Assembly: GCA_900314935.1 (NCBI GenBank)
Contig: OMXE01000016.1
Coordinates: forward strand, 45,000-108,999
Length of the DNA stretch: 64,000 nucleotides
Source of the DNA: an uncultured Prevotella sp.
GTDB taxonomy: Bacteria > Bacteroidota > Bacteroidia > Bacteroidales > Bacteroidaceae
Direction: 5' to 3'
A program made the position numbers and the translations under genes. The notes beneath the pieces are model-generated. The model saw only the letters and a program-made list of their open reading frames with translations, was not told the origin of the DNA and did no database searches. Numbering within the stretch: position 1 is the stretch's first letter; each line of letters starts with the position of its first letter. Shown here piece after piece: positions 1 to 8,914 of this stretch.

Positions 1-46
1 AGCCGTTGCGTGAGTATTATTTCTCAGAGAGCAAGGTGGAATAAAC

Positions 47-622
47 TTATTCCGCCTTCTGACAGCACCAACGGGTTACCTTCATCATCACGGCCATGCC
101 GGGAATCTCTTTCAGTAGGTAGTACTTGCCGCTCGACCGAACCAGTCTGCCCGACAAGCCTTTCAGCGGACCGTGTGTCACCACCACACGGTCGCCTTTC
201 TTTAGTTTGGCTTCGCTTTCGCTGAGGAACTTCTTCATGAGGAGGTCGGGATTACACATAATCATGAACTCCTGCATCTGTCGTGCGGGAATCTGGTAGA
301 ACACGATGCTACCACGACTCTTGCGGATGATATAGAAATGTCCTTGATAACGGTCTTCGAGAAGCGACTGTAACTCCTTGTCGTCCATCTGTTTCTTGAT
401 GAACAGCAGGTTCGAGACAACAGGGCGCAGCTCATGCCGGCGTTTCCCTTCACGGTCGATGAAGTCCACATTCTGCATGGGAACGAAGCTCTCCACCCCC
501 TTCTCCGTGAGATAATCAGTCATCTCCTTCTGGCGCAAGCCAAACAGCTGTACGCCATACCAAGGAGTGGTGTCCTGATCGTTCAACGCGCCCTCATCAT
601 ATATCGGCTTCTCATCCATCAT
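47..622 (-). CDS. UpxY-type transcription antiterminator (NusG paralogue)
   Basis: The protein has an N-terminal NusG-like domain (WYGVQLFGLRQKEMTDYL near residue 20, then VESFVP and RPVVSNLLFIK) and a C-terminal KOW motif (KKGDRVVVTHGPLKGLSGRLVR). This is the layout of Bacteroidota UpxY proteins, which let RNA polymerase read through the long leaders of capsule operons. I chose the ATG at 622. A GTG at 643 is also in frame, but the extra residues (MRGEKQE) would be encoded by a short tandem repeat. It is the last minus-strand gene here, so its capsule operon, if adjacent, would lie left of the window. The stop codon sits inside a dyad (GGCGGAATAA/TTATTCCACC) at 38-57. UpxY identity is well supported; which operon it serves is inference. 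Confidence 0.88.
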   Translation of the reverse strand: MMDEKPIYDEGALNDQDTTPWYGVQLFGLRQKEMTDYLTEKGVESFVPMQNVDFIDREGKRRHELRPVVSNLLFIKKQMDDKELQSLLEDRYQGHFYIIRKSRGSIVFYQIPARQMQEFMIMCNPDLLMKKFLSESEAKLKKGDRVVVTHGPLKGLSGRLVRSSGKYYLLKEIPGMAVMMKVTRWCCQKAE

Positions 623-662
623 CTCTTGCTTCTCACCTCTCACCTCTTGCTTCTCACCTCTT
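623..662. repeat. 21-bp tandem word repeat between prfC and upxY
   Basis: On the minus strand the word AGAAGCAAGAGGTGAGAGGTG occurs about twice between the prfC stop and the upxY start. It runs into the possible GTG start of upxY. It belongs to the class of word-like intergenic repeats seen throughout the window. Confidence 0.7.
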
Positions 663-664
663 AT

Positions 665-2284
665 TTAGAATTCACTCGTAAAGTGGAACTTGATATGCTC
701 AAAGTCCTGCTGAGCCATCTGCAGCACATAACCGCTATCGGCTAAGAACACATCACGTCCGTCCTTGTCCTTGGCCATATACTGGTACTTGCGTTTCTTG
801 AATGCCTCCAGCTCTTTCTCGTCATCCGACTCAATCCAACAGGCTTTGTACAGGTGTACGGGTTCCCAACGGCACTTGGCGTTATACTCGTTCTCCAAGC
901 GGTACTGGATTACCTCGAACTGCAGCTGTCCCACCGTACCGATAATCTTGCGGTTGTTGAACTGGTTGACGAACATCTGTGCCACACCTTCGTCCATGAG
1001 CTGGTCGATGCCTTTGTTGAGCTGCTTGGCCTTCATCGGGTCGTCGTTCTCGATATATTTGAACATCTCAGGCGAGAAGGAGGGCAGACCGCGGAAATGG
1101 AGTTCCTCACCCTCAGTCAGGGTGTCACCGATCTTGAAGATGCCATTGTCGGGCAGACCAACGATGTCGCCGGGCCATGCCTCCTCGATGGTACTCTTTC
1201 GCTGTGCCATGAATTGGGTGGGGGAGGAGAAGCGTACAGTCTTACCTTGTCGTACCAGCAGGTAGGGCTGGTTACGTACGAACTTTCCGCTGCACACCTT
1301 ACAGAAGGCGATACATGAACGGTGGTTAGGATCGATATTCGCGGTGATCTTGAAGATGAAACCTGTGAACTTCTGCTCCTCAGGCGATACCATGCGCTCC
1401 TCTGCCTTGGTGGGCTTCGGACTCGGTGCGATCTCCACGAAACAGTTCAGCAGCTCCTGTACACCAAAGTTGTTCAGGGCAGAGCCGAAGAATACCGGTG
1501 CCACCTCGGCCGAACGGTAGGTCTCCACGTCAAAATCAGGATACACACCATCCACCAGTTCCAGGTCCTCGCGCAACTTCTCTGCATCTTGCTCTCCAAT
1601 CACATCATCAACATACGGGTGAGAACTCCCCTCGCCCGTTGGAGAGGGGTTGGGGGTGAGGCTTACCTCCACCTTCTCTGTCACCCGCTGCTTGTCGGGT
1701 GTGAACAGGTCGAGCTTGTTCTCATAGATGTTATACACTCCTTTGAACTTCGCTCCCTGGTTGATAGGCCACGACAGCGGTCGTACCTTGATCTCCAGTT
1801 CCTGTTCCAGCTCATCGAGCAGGTCGAACGGATCACGTCCTTCGCGGTCCATCTTGTTGATGAAGATAATCACCGGGGTATTCCTCATTCGGCACACGTT
1901 CATCAGCTTGCGTGTCTGTGCCTCTACACCTTTGGCGCCGTCAACCACGATAATGGCGGAATCCACGGCGGTCAGCGTACGGTAGGTATCTTCGGCAAAG
2001 TCCTGGTGACCCGGGGTATCGAGGATGTTCACCTTATATTCAATGCCCGACTCCTCTGGCGTATAGTCAAACTCCATCACAGAGGTTGATACCGAGATAC
2101 CACGTTGCTTCTCGATATCCATCCAGTCGGAGGTAGCTGTCTTCTTGATTTTATTACTCTTCACCGCACCGGCCACCTGGATCTGTCCGCCAAACAGCAG
2201 GAACTTCTCCGTCAGGGTGGTCTTACCGGCGTCTGGGTGCGAAATGATCGCAAAAGTGCGTCTTCTTTCTATTTCTTGATTCAT
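665..2284 (-). CDS. prfC: Peptide chain release factor 3
   Basis: This is a translational GTPase that recycles RF1/RF2 after termination. The G domain is complete: [10 protein letters not shown] at residues 15-24, DTPGHQDF from residue 89, NKMD at 143-146. The EF-Tu-like domain 2 and the RF3 C-terminal domain ([16 protein letters not shown] onward) follow. The length, 539 aa, is about ten residues over the E. coli protein. The excess falls at residues 210-220, where [11 protein letters not shown] is encoded by an inserted intergenic repeat. The start overlaps the rfbD stop as ATGA, so the two are probably translationally coupled. Confidence 0.96.
   Translation of the reverse strand: MNQEIERRRTFAIISHPDAGKTTLTEKFLLFGGQIQVAGAVKSNKIKKTATSDWMDIEKQRGISVSTSVMEFDYTPEESGIEYKVNILDTPGHQDFAEDTYRTLTAVDSAIIVVDGAKGVEAQTRKLMNVCRMRNTPVIIFINKMDREGRDPFDLLDELEQELEIKVRPLSWPINQGAKFKGVYNIYENKLDLFTPDKQRVTEKVEVSLTPNPSPTGEGSSHPYVDDVIGEQDAEKLREDLELVDGVYPDFDVETYRSAEVAPVFFGSALNNFGVQELLNCFVEIAPSPKPTKAEERMVSPEEQKFTGFIFKITANIDPNHRSCIAFCKVCSGKFVRNQPYLLVRQGKTVRFSSPTQFMAQRKSTIEEAWPGDIVGLPDNGIFKIGDTLTEGEELHFRGLPSFSPEMFKYIENDDPMKAKQLNKGIDQLMDEGVAQMFVNQFNNRKIIGTVGQLQFEVIQYRLENEYNAKCRWEPVHLYKACWIESDDEKELEAFKKRKYQYMAKDKDGRDVFLADSGYVLQMAQQDFEHIKFHFTSEF
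1625..1660. repeat. GC-rich hairpin repeat in frame inside prfC
   Basis: Plus-strand CTCCCCTCGCCC and GAGAGGGGTTGGGGGTGAG flank a short centre and form an imperfect hairpin. It is the same family as the GC-rich intergenic repeats near 3790, 8114, 59230, 61080 and 62410. Translated on the minus strand it gives [11 protein letters not shown], between domain 1 and the rest of RF3. The frame stays open. Confidence 0.85.
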
Positions 2285-3129
2285 AGTTTCTCAATACAAT
2301 CTTTGAGGCTTTCTTCCCAGTAGGGGACTTCTATGTTGTATGTTTCCTTGATCTTCGTTTTGTCGAGCACCGAGAAGTGCGGACGGTTTGCTGGGGTGGG
2401 GTATTCCTCGGTGTGCAGGGGTTTTACCTTACAGGTGGTAATACCTGCAATGCGATGGATAGCCTTGGTGAAGTCGTACCAGCTGATCACACCCTCGTTC
2501 GAGAAATGATATACGCCGGGGATGACACCCTTGTTGATGATGGTCATGATGACCTGTGCCAGGTCACGAGCGTAGGTCGGTGTACCGATCTGGTCGAAGA
2601 TCACGCCCAGCTGCTCCTTCTCCTTTCCCAGTCGTATCATGGTCTTCACGAAGTTATTACCGAAGGTGGAGTACAGCCATGCCGTACGAATGATGACACT
2701 GTCCTTGCAGAACTTCTGTACACCCAGTTCACCCGCCAGCTTCGTACTGCCATACACACTGTCAGGACAGGGCGTATCAGTCTCCACATACGGAGTATGC
2801 TTTGTTCCGTTGAACACATAGTCGGTAGAGATCTGGATCATCCAACCACCGCGTTTCCCGATAGCTGCTGCCAGATAAGCAGGAGCCACCGTGTTCAGGG
2901 TTGTACACAGTTCCTTGTCACTCTCCGCCTTGTCCACGGCGGTATAGGCGGCACAGTTCACAATGCCGTCGATCTTGTTCTGTGCCACGAACTGTTCCAC
3001 CGCCAGCTGGTTGGTGATATCCAGTTCATCCACGTCGGTGTTGAACCACACATGTTGTGTATTCACTTGCTCCAGCAACTGCATCTCGTTGCCAAGCTGT
3101 CCTTTACATCCAGTAATCAGTATATTCAT
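2281..3129 (-). CDS. rfbD: dTDP-4-dehydrorhamnose reductase
   Basis: The enzyme makes dTDP-L-rhamnose from its 4-keto precursor, for surface polysaccharide. The N-terminus [17 protein letters not shown] carries the GxxGxxG Rossmann motif. STDYVFNG and the YGSTKLAGE catalytic Tyr/Lys motif follow, and the C-terminal [19 protein letters not shown] is typical of RmlD. I chose the ATG at 3129 because the seven codons upstream derive from a repeat. rfbA, rfbB and rfbC are not in the window. The gene overlaps prfC by 4 bp. Confidence 0.93.
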   Translation of the reverse strand: MNILITGCKGQLGNEMQLLEQVNTQHVWFNTDVDELDITNQLAVEQFVAQNKIDGIVNCAAYTAVDKAESDKELCTTLNTVAPAYLAAAIGKRGGWMIQISTDYVFNGTKHTPYVETDTPCPDSVYGSTKLAGELGVQKFCKDSVIIRTAWLYSTFGNNFVKTMIRLGKEKEQLGVIFDQIGTPTYARDLAQVIMTIINKGVIPGVYHFSNEGVISWYDFTKAIHRIAGITTCKVKPLHTEEYPTPANRPHFSVLDKTKIKETYNIEVPYWEESLKDCIEKL

Positions 3130-3130
3130 C

Positions 3131-3169
3131 TTTGATCTTTGAACTTTCAACTGTCAACTCTCAACTTCA
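3131..3169. repeat. Word repeat at the end of the DUF4924 gene
   Basis: On the minus strand the words AGTTGAGAGTTGACAGTTG and AAGTTCAAAGATCAAAG repeat a roughly 8-bp unit. The first part encodes the last residues (KLRVDS) and the TGA stop of the DUF4924 gene; the second fills the space before rfbD. Confidence 0.7.
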
Positions 3170-3713
3170 TAAACTCGTCATTCAGCATCCCGATAAAGGT
3201 GGTAATCTCTTTGATGGCATGCTGTGTGTCAGGACTCACCTCTTTCTTCTGCAACCGCAGCATCATCATGCCATAGAGGGCGTTGAAGCACGTCTCTATC
3301 TCCGATTCCTCCTTCGTCTCTCCTTCATCGCTTCCTCCTTCCTCCTTCGTCCTTCCTCGTCTTCTGAGTTCCACGATATACGGCAGCACCTTATAATACT
3401 CGCTTGTATAGAACGGATGGTCGGTACCGTCGAGCAGTTCGGCATTCAGCTCCTCCAACTGCTGCATCACGATCTTGTTGATTTGCAGATGTCCGCTCAG
3501 CCGACAGCCCTCCTGGTTCATCATCCGGATCAGGTCGCCATACCAGTCGGCCATCTCCTCCTTCTGTTCGTCGGTATAGTCAAACCGGTCGATATACTCC
3601 CGTCTGATCCTACCCAACGAGCAGTCGTAGGCCCGCAACAGATCTTCCACCTGCCACATATACAGCAGGTACTCCGCAATATTCTTCTTCCTTAATTCTT
3701 TAGCTATATACAT
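3147..3713 (-). CDS. DUF4924 family protein
   Basis: The protein begins MYIAKELRKKNIAEYLLYMW and is largely helical and charged, matching the Bacteroidota DUF4924 family as I remember it; function unknown. It lies between a LysE-type exporter and rfbD/prfC on the minus strand. Residues 117-138 (GRTKEEGGSDEGETKEE) are low complexity and correspond to the intergenic word repeat CCTCCTTCGTCCTTCCTC, which also occurs outside the gene at 3815-3842. The last six residues and the stop lie in another repeat. The core before and after the insert is continuous, so the gene is probably functional. Confidence 0.82.
   Translation of the reverse strand: MYIAKELRKKNIAEYLLYMWQVEDLLRAYDCSLGRIRREYIDRFDYTDEQKEEMADWYGDLIRMMNQEGCRLSGHLQINKIVMQQLEELNAELLDGTDHPFYTSEYYKVLPYIVELRRRGRTKEEGGSDEGETKEESEIETCFNALYGMMMLRLQKKEVSPDTQHAIKEITTFIGMLNDEFMKLRVDS
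3303..3362. repeat. Word repeat in frame inside the DUF4924 gene
   Basis: Plus-strand CCTCCTTCGTCCTTCCTC and diverged neighbours match the intergenic block at 3815-3842. Length is a multiple of three and no stop is introduced on the minus strand. Confidence 0.75.
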
Positions 3714-3843
3714 TTCTCACTCCTCACTCCACATTCCACACTTCACAAATCATATCTCGCACCCCCGCGCCTTCGATTCCCCCTTCCCTTTGGGGAGGGT
3801 CGGGGAGGGGCTTTCCTTCGTCCTTCCTCCTTCGTCCTTCCTC
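3714..3843. repeat. Intergenic repeat block
   Basis: Two repeat types abut here: a GC-rich hairpin (CCCTTCCCTTTGGGGAGGG then TCGGGGAGGGG, about 3781-3810) and the CCTTCGTCCTTCCTC word repeat (about 3815-3842). The stretch 3714-3760 is a degenerate CTCACTCCTCACTCC word run. No gene seen. Confidence 0.7.
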
Positions 3844-4521
3844 CTAATAATAGTTCGGCAACTTATACAAGTTAAACACCGTTCCGAAGAGCACGATCAG
3901 GGAGAAGATGATCACCACCGAACCGATTACCTTATTTATTATAAGAATGCCGCTGGTATCGAAGATGCCTCGGATCTTATCCACCAGCCACGTCAGACCA
4001 TACCACCACAGCAGGGCACCAAATGGAATACTCAGATAACCCAGACACATCTCCACGGGATGGTTGGGCACCACGAACGAGAACTGGGCATACAAGGCGA
4101 TGAACAGGAAGATGATCAGAGGATTGGAGAAGGTGACGAAGAAGGCTGTCACGCCGTTGTGTATCAGCGTACCCTTCTGCTTCCCGCTCACATGCATGTT
4201 CTTCATCGGATTACTGCGATAGCAGTAGATACCGAAGGCCAACAGCATGATACTACCAAGAATCTGTAACAGGAACTGGTATCGGGAGTTGTTCACCATG
4301 TTCATCACGAACGACATACCGAAACCGGTAATCAGGGCATAGATGATGTCGCTGATGGCAGCTCCGATGCCTGTCACAAAGCCGTACCACCGTCCTTTGT
4401 TCAGGGTGCGCTGGATACACAGAATACCCACCGGTCCCATCGGTGCACTGGCGATGATACCAATCAGTATACCCTTGAATAACAGGTTTACAAAGTCTAT
4501 ATGAAAGTCAAATGGTAGCAT
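3844..4521 (-). CDS. LysE/RhtB family amino-acid exporter
   Basis: The 225-aa inner-membrane protein has about six hydrophobic segments. After the first segment comes GIIASAPMGPVGILCIQRTLNKGRW, the LysE-family signature (PGPxxxxxxxxxxxxG type). Such proteins export amino acids or related small solutes by proton antiport; the substrate cannot be read from sequence. It is the first gene of the minus-strand group ending with upxY. A promoter-like TAACTTTG lies only about 9 bp before the ATG, so the transcript may be nearly leaderless. Confidence 0.85.
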   Translation of the reverse strand: MLPFDFHIDFVNLLFKGILIGIIASAPMGPVGILCIQRTLNKGRWYGFVTGIGAAISDIIYALITGFGMSFVMNMVNNSRYQFLLQILGSIMLLAFGIYCYRSNPMKNMHVSGKQKGTLIHNGVTAFFVTFSNPLIIFLFIALYAQFSFVVPNHPVEMCLGYLSIPFGALLWWYGLTWLVDKIRGIFDTSGILIINKVIGSVVIIFSLIVLFGTVFNLYKLPNYY

Positions 4522-4529
4522 ATCGGGTG

Positions 4530-4537
4530 CAAAGTTA
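4530..4537 (-). promoter_or_regulatory. Promoter -7 box for the LysE gene
   Basis: Minus-strand TAACTTTG followed by CACC matches the Bacteroidota -7 element TAnnTTTG. No clear -33 TTTG at the expected distance. It implies a start point just before the ATG at 4521. Confidence 0.5.
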
Positions 4538-4592
4538 CTACTTTTTTTGTATATTTTGTGCTATTCCATTACGACATTTCAAAAAAAAACAC

Positions 4593-4600
4593 TAACTTTG
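4593..4600 (+). promoter_or_regulatory. Promoter -7 box for the ROK kinase
   Basis: Plus-strand TAACTTTG matches TAnnTTTG and lies 30 bp before the ATG at 4630. It is divergent from the LysE promoter. The -33 element is weak. Confidence 0.55.
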
Positions 4601-4629
4601 CCCCATAAACATTCAAAACATACATAGAA

Positions 4630-5610
4630 ATGAATAATCAGACAGAGATGAAGCCGTATGTAATCGGCTTGGATTTAGGAGGTACGAACTCTGTGTTCGG
4701 CATTGTTGACTCACGTGGTGAGATCAAGGCTACCACCGCCATCAAGACACAGGGGTACGACAAAGTAGAGGACTATGTTGATGCTTGTGTGGAGGCTCTT
4801 CAGGTGATTATCGACCAGGTGGGCGGTATCGAGAAGATCAAGGCCATGGGTATCGGTGCCCCTAATGGAAACTTCTATAATGGTACTATTGAGTTCGCAC
4901 CGAACCTGGCATGGGCACACAATGGTGTGGTTCCTCTGGCTAAGCTGTTCAGCGAGCGGTTGAACGACATTCCCGTTGGTCTGACCAACGATGCTAATGC
5001 TGCTGCCATCGGTGAGATGATCTATGGTGTGGCACGTGGCATGAAGAACTTCATCGTGATCACGCTGGGAACAGGTGTGGGATCAGGTATCGTGGTAAAC
5101 GGACAGCTGCTGTATGGTAGCGACGGCTTTGCCGGTGAGCTGGGACATGTCACGATGGTACGCGAAGGCGGTCGTACCTGTGGCTGTGGACGTACAGGCT
5201 GTCTGGAGGCTTACTGCTCGGCTACGGGTGTGGCACGCACGGCTCGTGAGTTGTTGGCTACCACCCAGGAACCCTCTTTGCTCCGTGAGATGGATCCCGA
5301 GAAGATCACCTCATTGGATGTGTCTATCGCAGCTGGAAAGGGCGACCGACTGGCTAAGGAGATCTACGAGTTTACGGGTCATATGTTAGGTGAGGCTTGT
5401 GCCGACTTTGCTGCCTTCTCTTCTCCTGAGGCATTCATCTTCTTCGGAGGTATGACCAAGGCTGGTAATCTGATCATGGATCCCATCAAGCGCAGCTACG
5501 ACGAGCATGTGCTGAAGGTGTTCAAAGGAAAGGCTAAGTTCCTGGTCAGCGGTCTCGATGGCGCATCTGCCGCCGTACTCGGTGCATCTGCAATTGGTTG
5601 GGAGCTTTAG
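4630..5610 (+). CDS. ROK family glucokinase-like sugar kinase
   Basis: The 326-aa protein has the ROK ATP-binding start (YVIGLDLGGTNSVFGIVD), the LTNDANAAAIGE segment with the catalytic Asp, the GTGVGSGIVVNG phosphate loop, and the ROK zinc motif (GELGHVTM, then TCGCGRTGCLEAY). It probably phosphorylates glucose or a related hexose in the cytoplasm; the exact sugar is not determined. The start could be M1 or M7. It is monocistronic, with its own promoter and a repeat block after it. Confidence 0.9.
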   Translation: MNNQTEMKPYVIGLDLGGTNSVFGIVDSRGEIKATTAIKTQGYDKVEDYVDACVEALQVIIDQVGGIEKIKAMGIGAPNGNFYNGTIEFAPNLAWAHNGVVPLAKLFSERLNDIPVGLTNDANAAAIGEMIYGVARGMKNFIVITLGTGVGSGIVVNGQLLYGSDGFAGELGHVTMVREGGRTCGCGRTGCLEAYCSATGVARTARELLATTQEPSLLREMDPEKITSLDVSIAAGKGDRLAKEIYEFTGHMLGEACADFAAFSSPEAFIFFGGMTKAGNLIMDPIKRSYDEHVLKVFKGKAKFLVSGLDGASAAVLGASAIGWEL

Positions 5611-5733
5611 TGGCTTCGCCAAATTGAAAATTGATAATTGAAAATTAACTGCGTTGACTTTTGTCACGACTCGGCCAATTATGCTAGCATATTGGCTCTC
5701 GCTGCTCCAAAAGTTGAGAATTGACAATTAAAA
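5611..5733. repeat. AATTGAAAATTG word repeats around a short unique spacer
   Basis: Words AATTGAAAATTGATAATTG (5624-5648) and GTTGAGAATTGACAATTAAAA (5713-5733) flank a segment with TTAACTGCGTTGACTTTT, which recurs at 51617. The second copy ends directly at the TTG start of the next gene. Confidence 0.75.
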
Positions 5734-6303
5734 TTGGACTATTCTAAGGATATAGAGGCAGCGGTAAAGGTGCTGCGAGAGGGTGGGGTGATTCTTTACC
5801 CCACCGATACCGTATGGGGCATTGGTTGTGACGCGACCAATGCCGCTGCCGTATCACGGGTGTATGAGATCAAGCAGCGCGATGATTCCAAGGCGATGAT
5901 CTGTCTGGTTGACAGTGATGTCCGTCTTCAGCGCTATGTGCGTAATGTCCCCGAGGTGGCATGGGACATCATGGAGCTGGCCACCAAGCCTACCACGGTG
6001 ATCCTCGACGGAGCCGTGAACCTGGCACCGAACCTGATCGCTGAAGATGGTAGTATCGCCATGCGTATCACCCGTGAACCGTTCTCGCAGCAGCTCTGCT
6101 ACCGATTCCAGAAACCGCTGGTCAGCACCAGTGCGAACATCAGTGGCGAACCACCCGCCCAGAACTACTGCGACATCAGTCAGCAGCTCCTCGATGCGGT
6201 GGATTATGTCTGTATGTCACGCCGACAGGAGCATAATCCTCACACGCCGTCGAGCATCATCAAACTCACCCGTGAGGGAGTGGTTACGATTATCAGGAAA
6301 TGA
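5734..6303 (+). CDS. tsaC: L-threonylcarbamoyladenylate synthase (Sua5/YrdC/YwlC family)
   Basis: The enzyme makes threonylcarbamoyl-AMP for the t6A37 modification of ANN-decoding tRNAs. The protein has the YrdC landmarks: GGVILYPTDTVWGIGCD, KQRDDSKAMICLV, and LVSTSANISGEPP. Length of 189 aa fits single-domain TsaC. The start is TTG: an in-frame TGA lies at 5722 and no ATG is available between it and the conserved core. The repeat reaches the start codon, so the original start may have been displaced. It overlaps the ClC gene as ATGA. Confidence 0.9.
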   Translation: MDYSKDIEAAVKVLREGGVILYPTDTVWGIGCDATNAAAVSRVYEIKQRDDSKAMICLVDSDVRLQRYVRNVPEVAWDIMELATKPTTVILDGAVNLAPNLIAEDGSIAMRITREPFSQQLCYRFQKPLVSTSANISGEPPAQNYCDISQQLLDAVDYVCMSRRQEHNPHTPSSIIKLTREGVVTIIRK

Positions 6304-8108
6304 CAGATCAACATACCGATATCAGTCATCACACGCCCTTGCAGCGTTTCCTGCAATGGCGTGAGAAGCATATTACCGATAAGCAGTTCACCCTTCTGCT
6401 TAGTTTCTTCGTGGGCTTCTTCGCGGCAGTGGCTGCCTATGTGCTCCACTGGATCATCGATGAGATTGGGAAACTGCTCATGGCCGACTTCGATATCTCG
6501 TCCATCAACTGGCTGTATCTGTTGTATCCGGTAATCGGTATCTATCTGACTTCCTTGTTTGTACGACATGTCGTTAAGGATAATATCTCACATGGTATTA
6601 CCCGTATTCTCTATGCCATTTCCCGTAAGCAAAGCCGACTCCGTGGTCATCACTGCTGGAGCTCGGTCATCGCATCTGCCATCACCATCGGCTTCGGTGG
6701 TTCGGTGGGAGCAGAGGCACCTATCGTACTGACGGGCTCTGCCATCGGTAGTAACCTCGGACAGGTGTTCAAGATGGATAACCGCACACTGATGCTCCTA
6801 GTGGGATGTGGTGCGGCAGCGGCCATCGCTGGTATCTTCAAGGCGCCCATTGCAGGACTGGTTTTCACGCTCGAGGTACTGATGATCGATCTGACCATGG
6901 CCTCGCTGTTGCCGATCCTGGTGGCGAGTGTCACGGCTGTGCTGTTCAGCTATGTGTTCAATGGTAGCGACTCCCTGTTCGTCTTCACCAATGTAACCTC
7001 GTGGCAGCTGGATCGTGTACCGGCGTATATCCTGCTGGGCGTGTTCGGCGGACTGGTAAGTTTATACTTCATCCGTACCATGACGGCCTGCGAGAATATC
7101 TTCGCCAAGTTGGGCGAAAACCACTATGCCAAGCTGGTATTGGGCGGTGTGGTTCTCAGTACGCTCATCTTCCTCTTCCCGTCGCTCTATGGTGAGGGTT
7201 ACGGCAGCATCAATATCCTGCTGAACGGTAAGACCGAGGCTGATTGGAACATGGTACTGAACAACTCCCTGTTCTATGGTAATGGTCAGCTGCTCGTGCT
7301 GTATATCGCCCTGGTGCTGCTCACCAAGGTGTTTGCTACCTCTGCTACCAATGGTGGTGGCGGTTGCGGTGGTACCTTCGCTCCGTCGTTGTTCATCGGA
7401 GCCTTCGCCGGTTTCCTCTTTGCCCGTGTGTGGAACATCGAGCAGATCGGGGTGTATATCCCTGAGGGGAACTTCGCCATGCTGGGTATGGCAGCGGTGA
7501 TGGCTGGTGTGATGCATGCGCCGCTCACGGGTATCTTCCTCATTGCTGAGCTCACAGGCGGCTATCAGCTGTTCATCCCCTTGATGGTGGTAAGCATCTT
7601 CGCCTATCTCACCATCATCATCTTCGAACCCCATAGCATCTATGGTATGCGACTGGCACGCGAGGGTAAACTCATCACGCACCATACCGATAGGGCAGTG
7701 CTCACGCTGATGTCGTTGAAGAGCATCATCGACCATACCTATACTGCGGTGAATACCGACATGAAACTGGGGGCCTTGGTGCACGCCCTGAGTAGGAGTA
7801 AGTCGAACCAGCTACCGGTGCTCGACGATGCGGGAAACCTCCTTGGTGAGGTGGATATCACCAAGATCCGCCATGTGGTGTTCCGTTCCGAACTCTATCA
7901 GCATTTCACGGTGGCTCAGCTAATGTCTCAGCCATCTGCCATCCTGGGTGTGAACGACTCGATGGAGGAGGTGATGGCGCAGTTCGACCGCACCCATGCA
8001 CAGATGCTTCCTGTGCTGAACACCGATAACCATTTCATTGGCTACATCTCCCGCACCCACATGTATGCCACCTACCGTCAGATGGTTGCCGACTTGTCTG
8101 CCGAGTAA
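6300..8108 (+). CDS. ClC-type chloride channel/antiporter with CBS domains
   Basis: This is an inner-membrane ClC protein of 602 aa. Residues about 1-440 form the transport core. It has a GSVGAEAPIV motif, where the Glu is the gating or coupling glutamate in a slight variant of GxEGP, and GGTFAPSLFIGAF for GxFxP. Two CBS domains follow (about 465-600), often nucleotide-binding regulators. Whether it is a channel or an H+/Cl- antiporter is not decided. It is co-translated with tsaC. Confidence 0.93.
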   Translation: MTDQHTDISHHTPLQRFLQWREKHITDKQFTLLLSFFVGFFAAVAAYVLHWIIDEIGKLLMADFDISSINWLYLLYPVIGIYLTSLFVRHVVKDNISHGITRILYAISRKQSRLRGHHCWSSVIASAITIGFGGSVGAEAPIVLTGSAIGSNLGQVFKMDNRTLMLLVGCGAAAAIAGIFKAPIAGLVFTLEVLMIDLTMASLLPILVASVTAVLFSYVFNGSDSLFVFTNVTSWQLDRVPAYILLGVFGGLVSLYFIRTMTACENIFAKLGENHYAKLVLGGVVLSTLIFLFPSLYGEGYGSINILLNGKTEADWNMVLNNSLFYGNGQLLVLYIALVLLTKVFATSATNGGGGCGGTFAPSLFIGAFAGFLFARVWNIEQIGVYIPEGNFAMLGMAAVMAGVMHAPLTGIFLIAELTGGYQLFIPLMVVSIFAYLTIIIFEPHSIYGMRLAREGKLITHHTDRAVLTLMSLKSIIDHTYTAVNTDMKLGALVHALSRSKSNQLPVLDDAGNLLGEVDITKIRHVVFRSELYQHFTVAQLMSQPSAILGVNDSMEEVMAQFDRTHAQMLPVLNTDNHFIGYISRTHMYATYRQMVADLSAE

Positions 8109-8113
8109 TTCCA

Positions 8114-8335
8114 CTCCCCGCCCCTCCAAAGGGAAGGGAACGTCGGGAAGTCTGTAACTCCCCGCCCCTCCAAAGGGAAGGGAACGTCGGGAAGACTGTA
8201 ACTCCCCGCCCCTCCAAAGGGAAGGGAACGTCGGGAAGACTGTAACTCCCCGCCCCTGCAAAGGGAAGGGAAAGCCGGGAAGTCTGTAACTCCCCGCCCC
8301 TTTAGGGGAGGGGTGCCGAAGGTGGGGTGGGGTAA
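8114..8335. repeat. Tandem 44-bp repeat array of GC-rich hairpin units
   Basis: Four full units of about 44 bp plus a variant fifth run without spacers. Each contains ACTCCCCGCCCCTCCAAAGG, GAAGGGAACGTCGGGAAG and TCTGTA. The last unit changes to CCCCTTTAGGGGAGGGG and ends in GGTGGGGTGGGG. Each unit carries a short dyad. Open frames across it are by-products of the repeat. Confidence 0.92.
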
Positions 8336-8347
8336 ACACAATCGAAA

Positions 8348-8914
8348 GTGAAAAGATTATTATCGATCATCGTTTGTATAGTCATCTCAAGTTCCGCTTT
8401 CGCCCAGAAGGAGTACAAGGGCGATGGACCAGACGACTACCTGCGACTGGTTCCGCTGGGAGCGACAGTCGTACTAAAGGCATGCGGTGTGCAGAGCAGG
8501 GACGACTGGCAGCATCTGCTCTTGAATGCTGGTGTTTCCACGCTGATCACGGCCGCCACCACCTATACACTGAAGAACACCATTCATGATACTCGTCCTG
8601 ACGGTACCGACCGTCATGCCTTTCCTTCCGGTCATGCTGCCATTGCATTCTCAGGAGCCCATTTCCTTTTTAAGGAGTACAAGGATGTTAGTCCGTGGAT
8701 CGGTATAGGAGGATATGCAGTGGCTACAGCGGTCTCGTGCGACAGGGTCCTTCGTAACCGTCATCACTGGGATGATGTGGCAGCTGGTGCTGCCATCGGC
8801 ATCCTCTCCACCGAACTGTCGTACTGGCTGGGCAGCAAGTTGTGGCCCAACAACAAGGAAAACCTCCAGGTTTCCGTCACCCCCTCATCCCTCCAACTTA
8901 CCTATAATCTGTGA
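8348..8914 (+). CDS. PAP2 superfamily phosphatase, secreted or periplasmic
   Basis: A signal peptide (MKRLLSIIVCIVISSSAFAQ) precedes a PAP2 domain with all three motifs: KNTIHDTRP (KX6RP), FPSGHAAIAFSGA (PSGH), and DRVLRNRHHWDD (RX5HX3D). Such enzymes remove phosphate from lipid pyrophosphates such as undecaprenyl pyrophosphate or lipid A. The start is GTG. The length of 188 aa is short but complete. It could recycle Und-PP for polysaccharide synthesis; that is inference. Confidence 0.86.
   Translation: MKRLLSIIVCIVISSSAFAQKEYKGDGPDDYLRLVPLGATVVLKACGVQSRDDWQHLLLNAGVSTLITAATTYTLKNTIHDTRPDGTDRHAFPSGHAAIAFSGAHFLFKEYKDVSPWIGIGGYAVATAVSCDRVLRNRHHWDDVAAGAAIGILSTELSYWLGSKLWPNNKENLQVSVTPSSLQLTYNL

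Noticed and set aside
854-2089. Several plus-strand open frames of 80-255 aa opposite prfC
   Set aside because: Antisense shadows of a strongly conserved gene; no family match and histidine/leucine-rich noise.
8114-8335. Possible CRISPR array (regular 44-bp repeats)
   Set aside because: Units are contiguous with no variable spacers, and no cas gene is near. It is a tandem repeat.
7920-8341. Minus-strand frames of 139 and 87 aa over the tandem array
   Set aside because: They translate the GC-rich repeat (GRGVTVFPTFPSLWRGG units) and overlap the ClC gene end; no real protein family.
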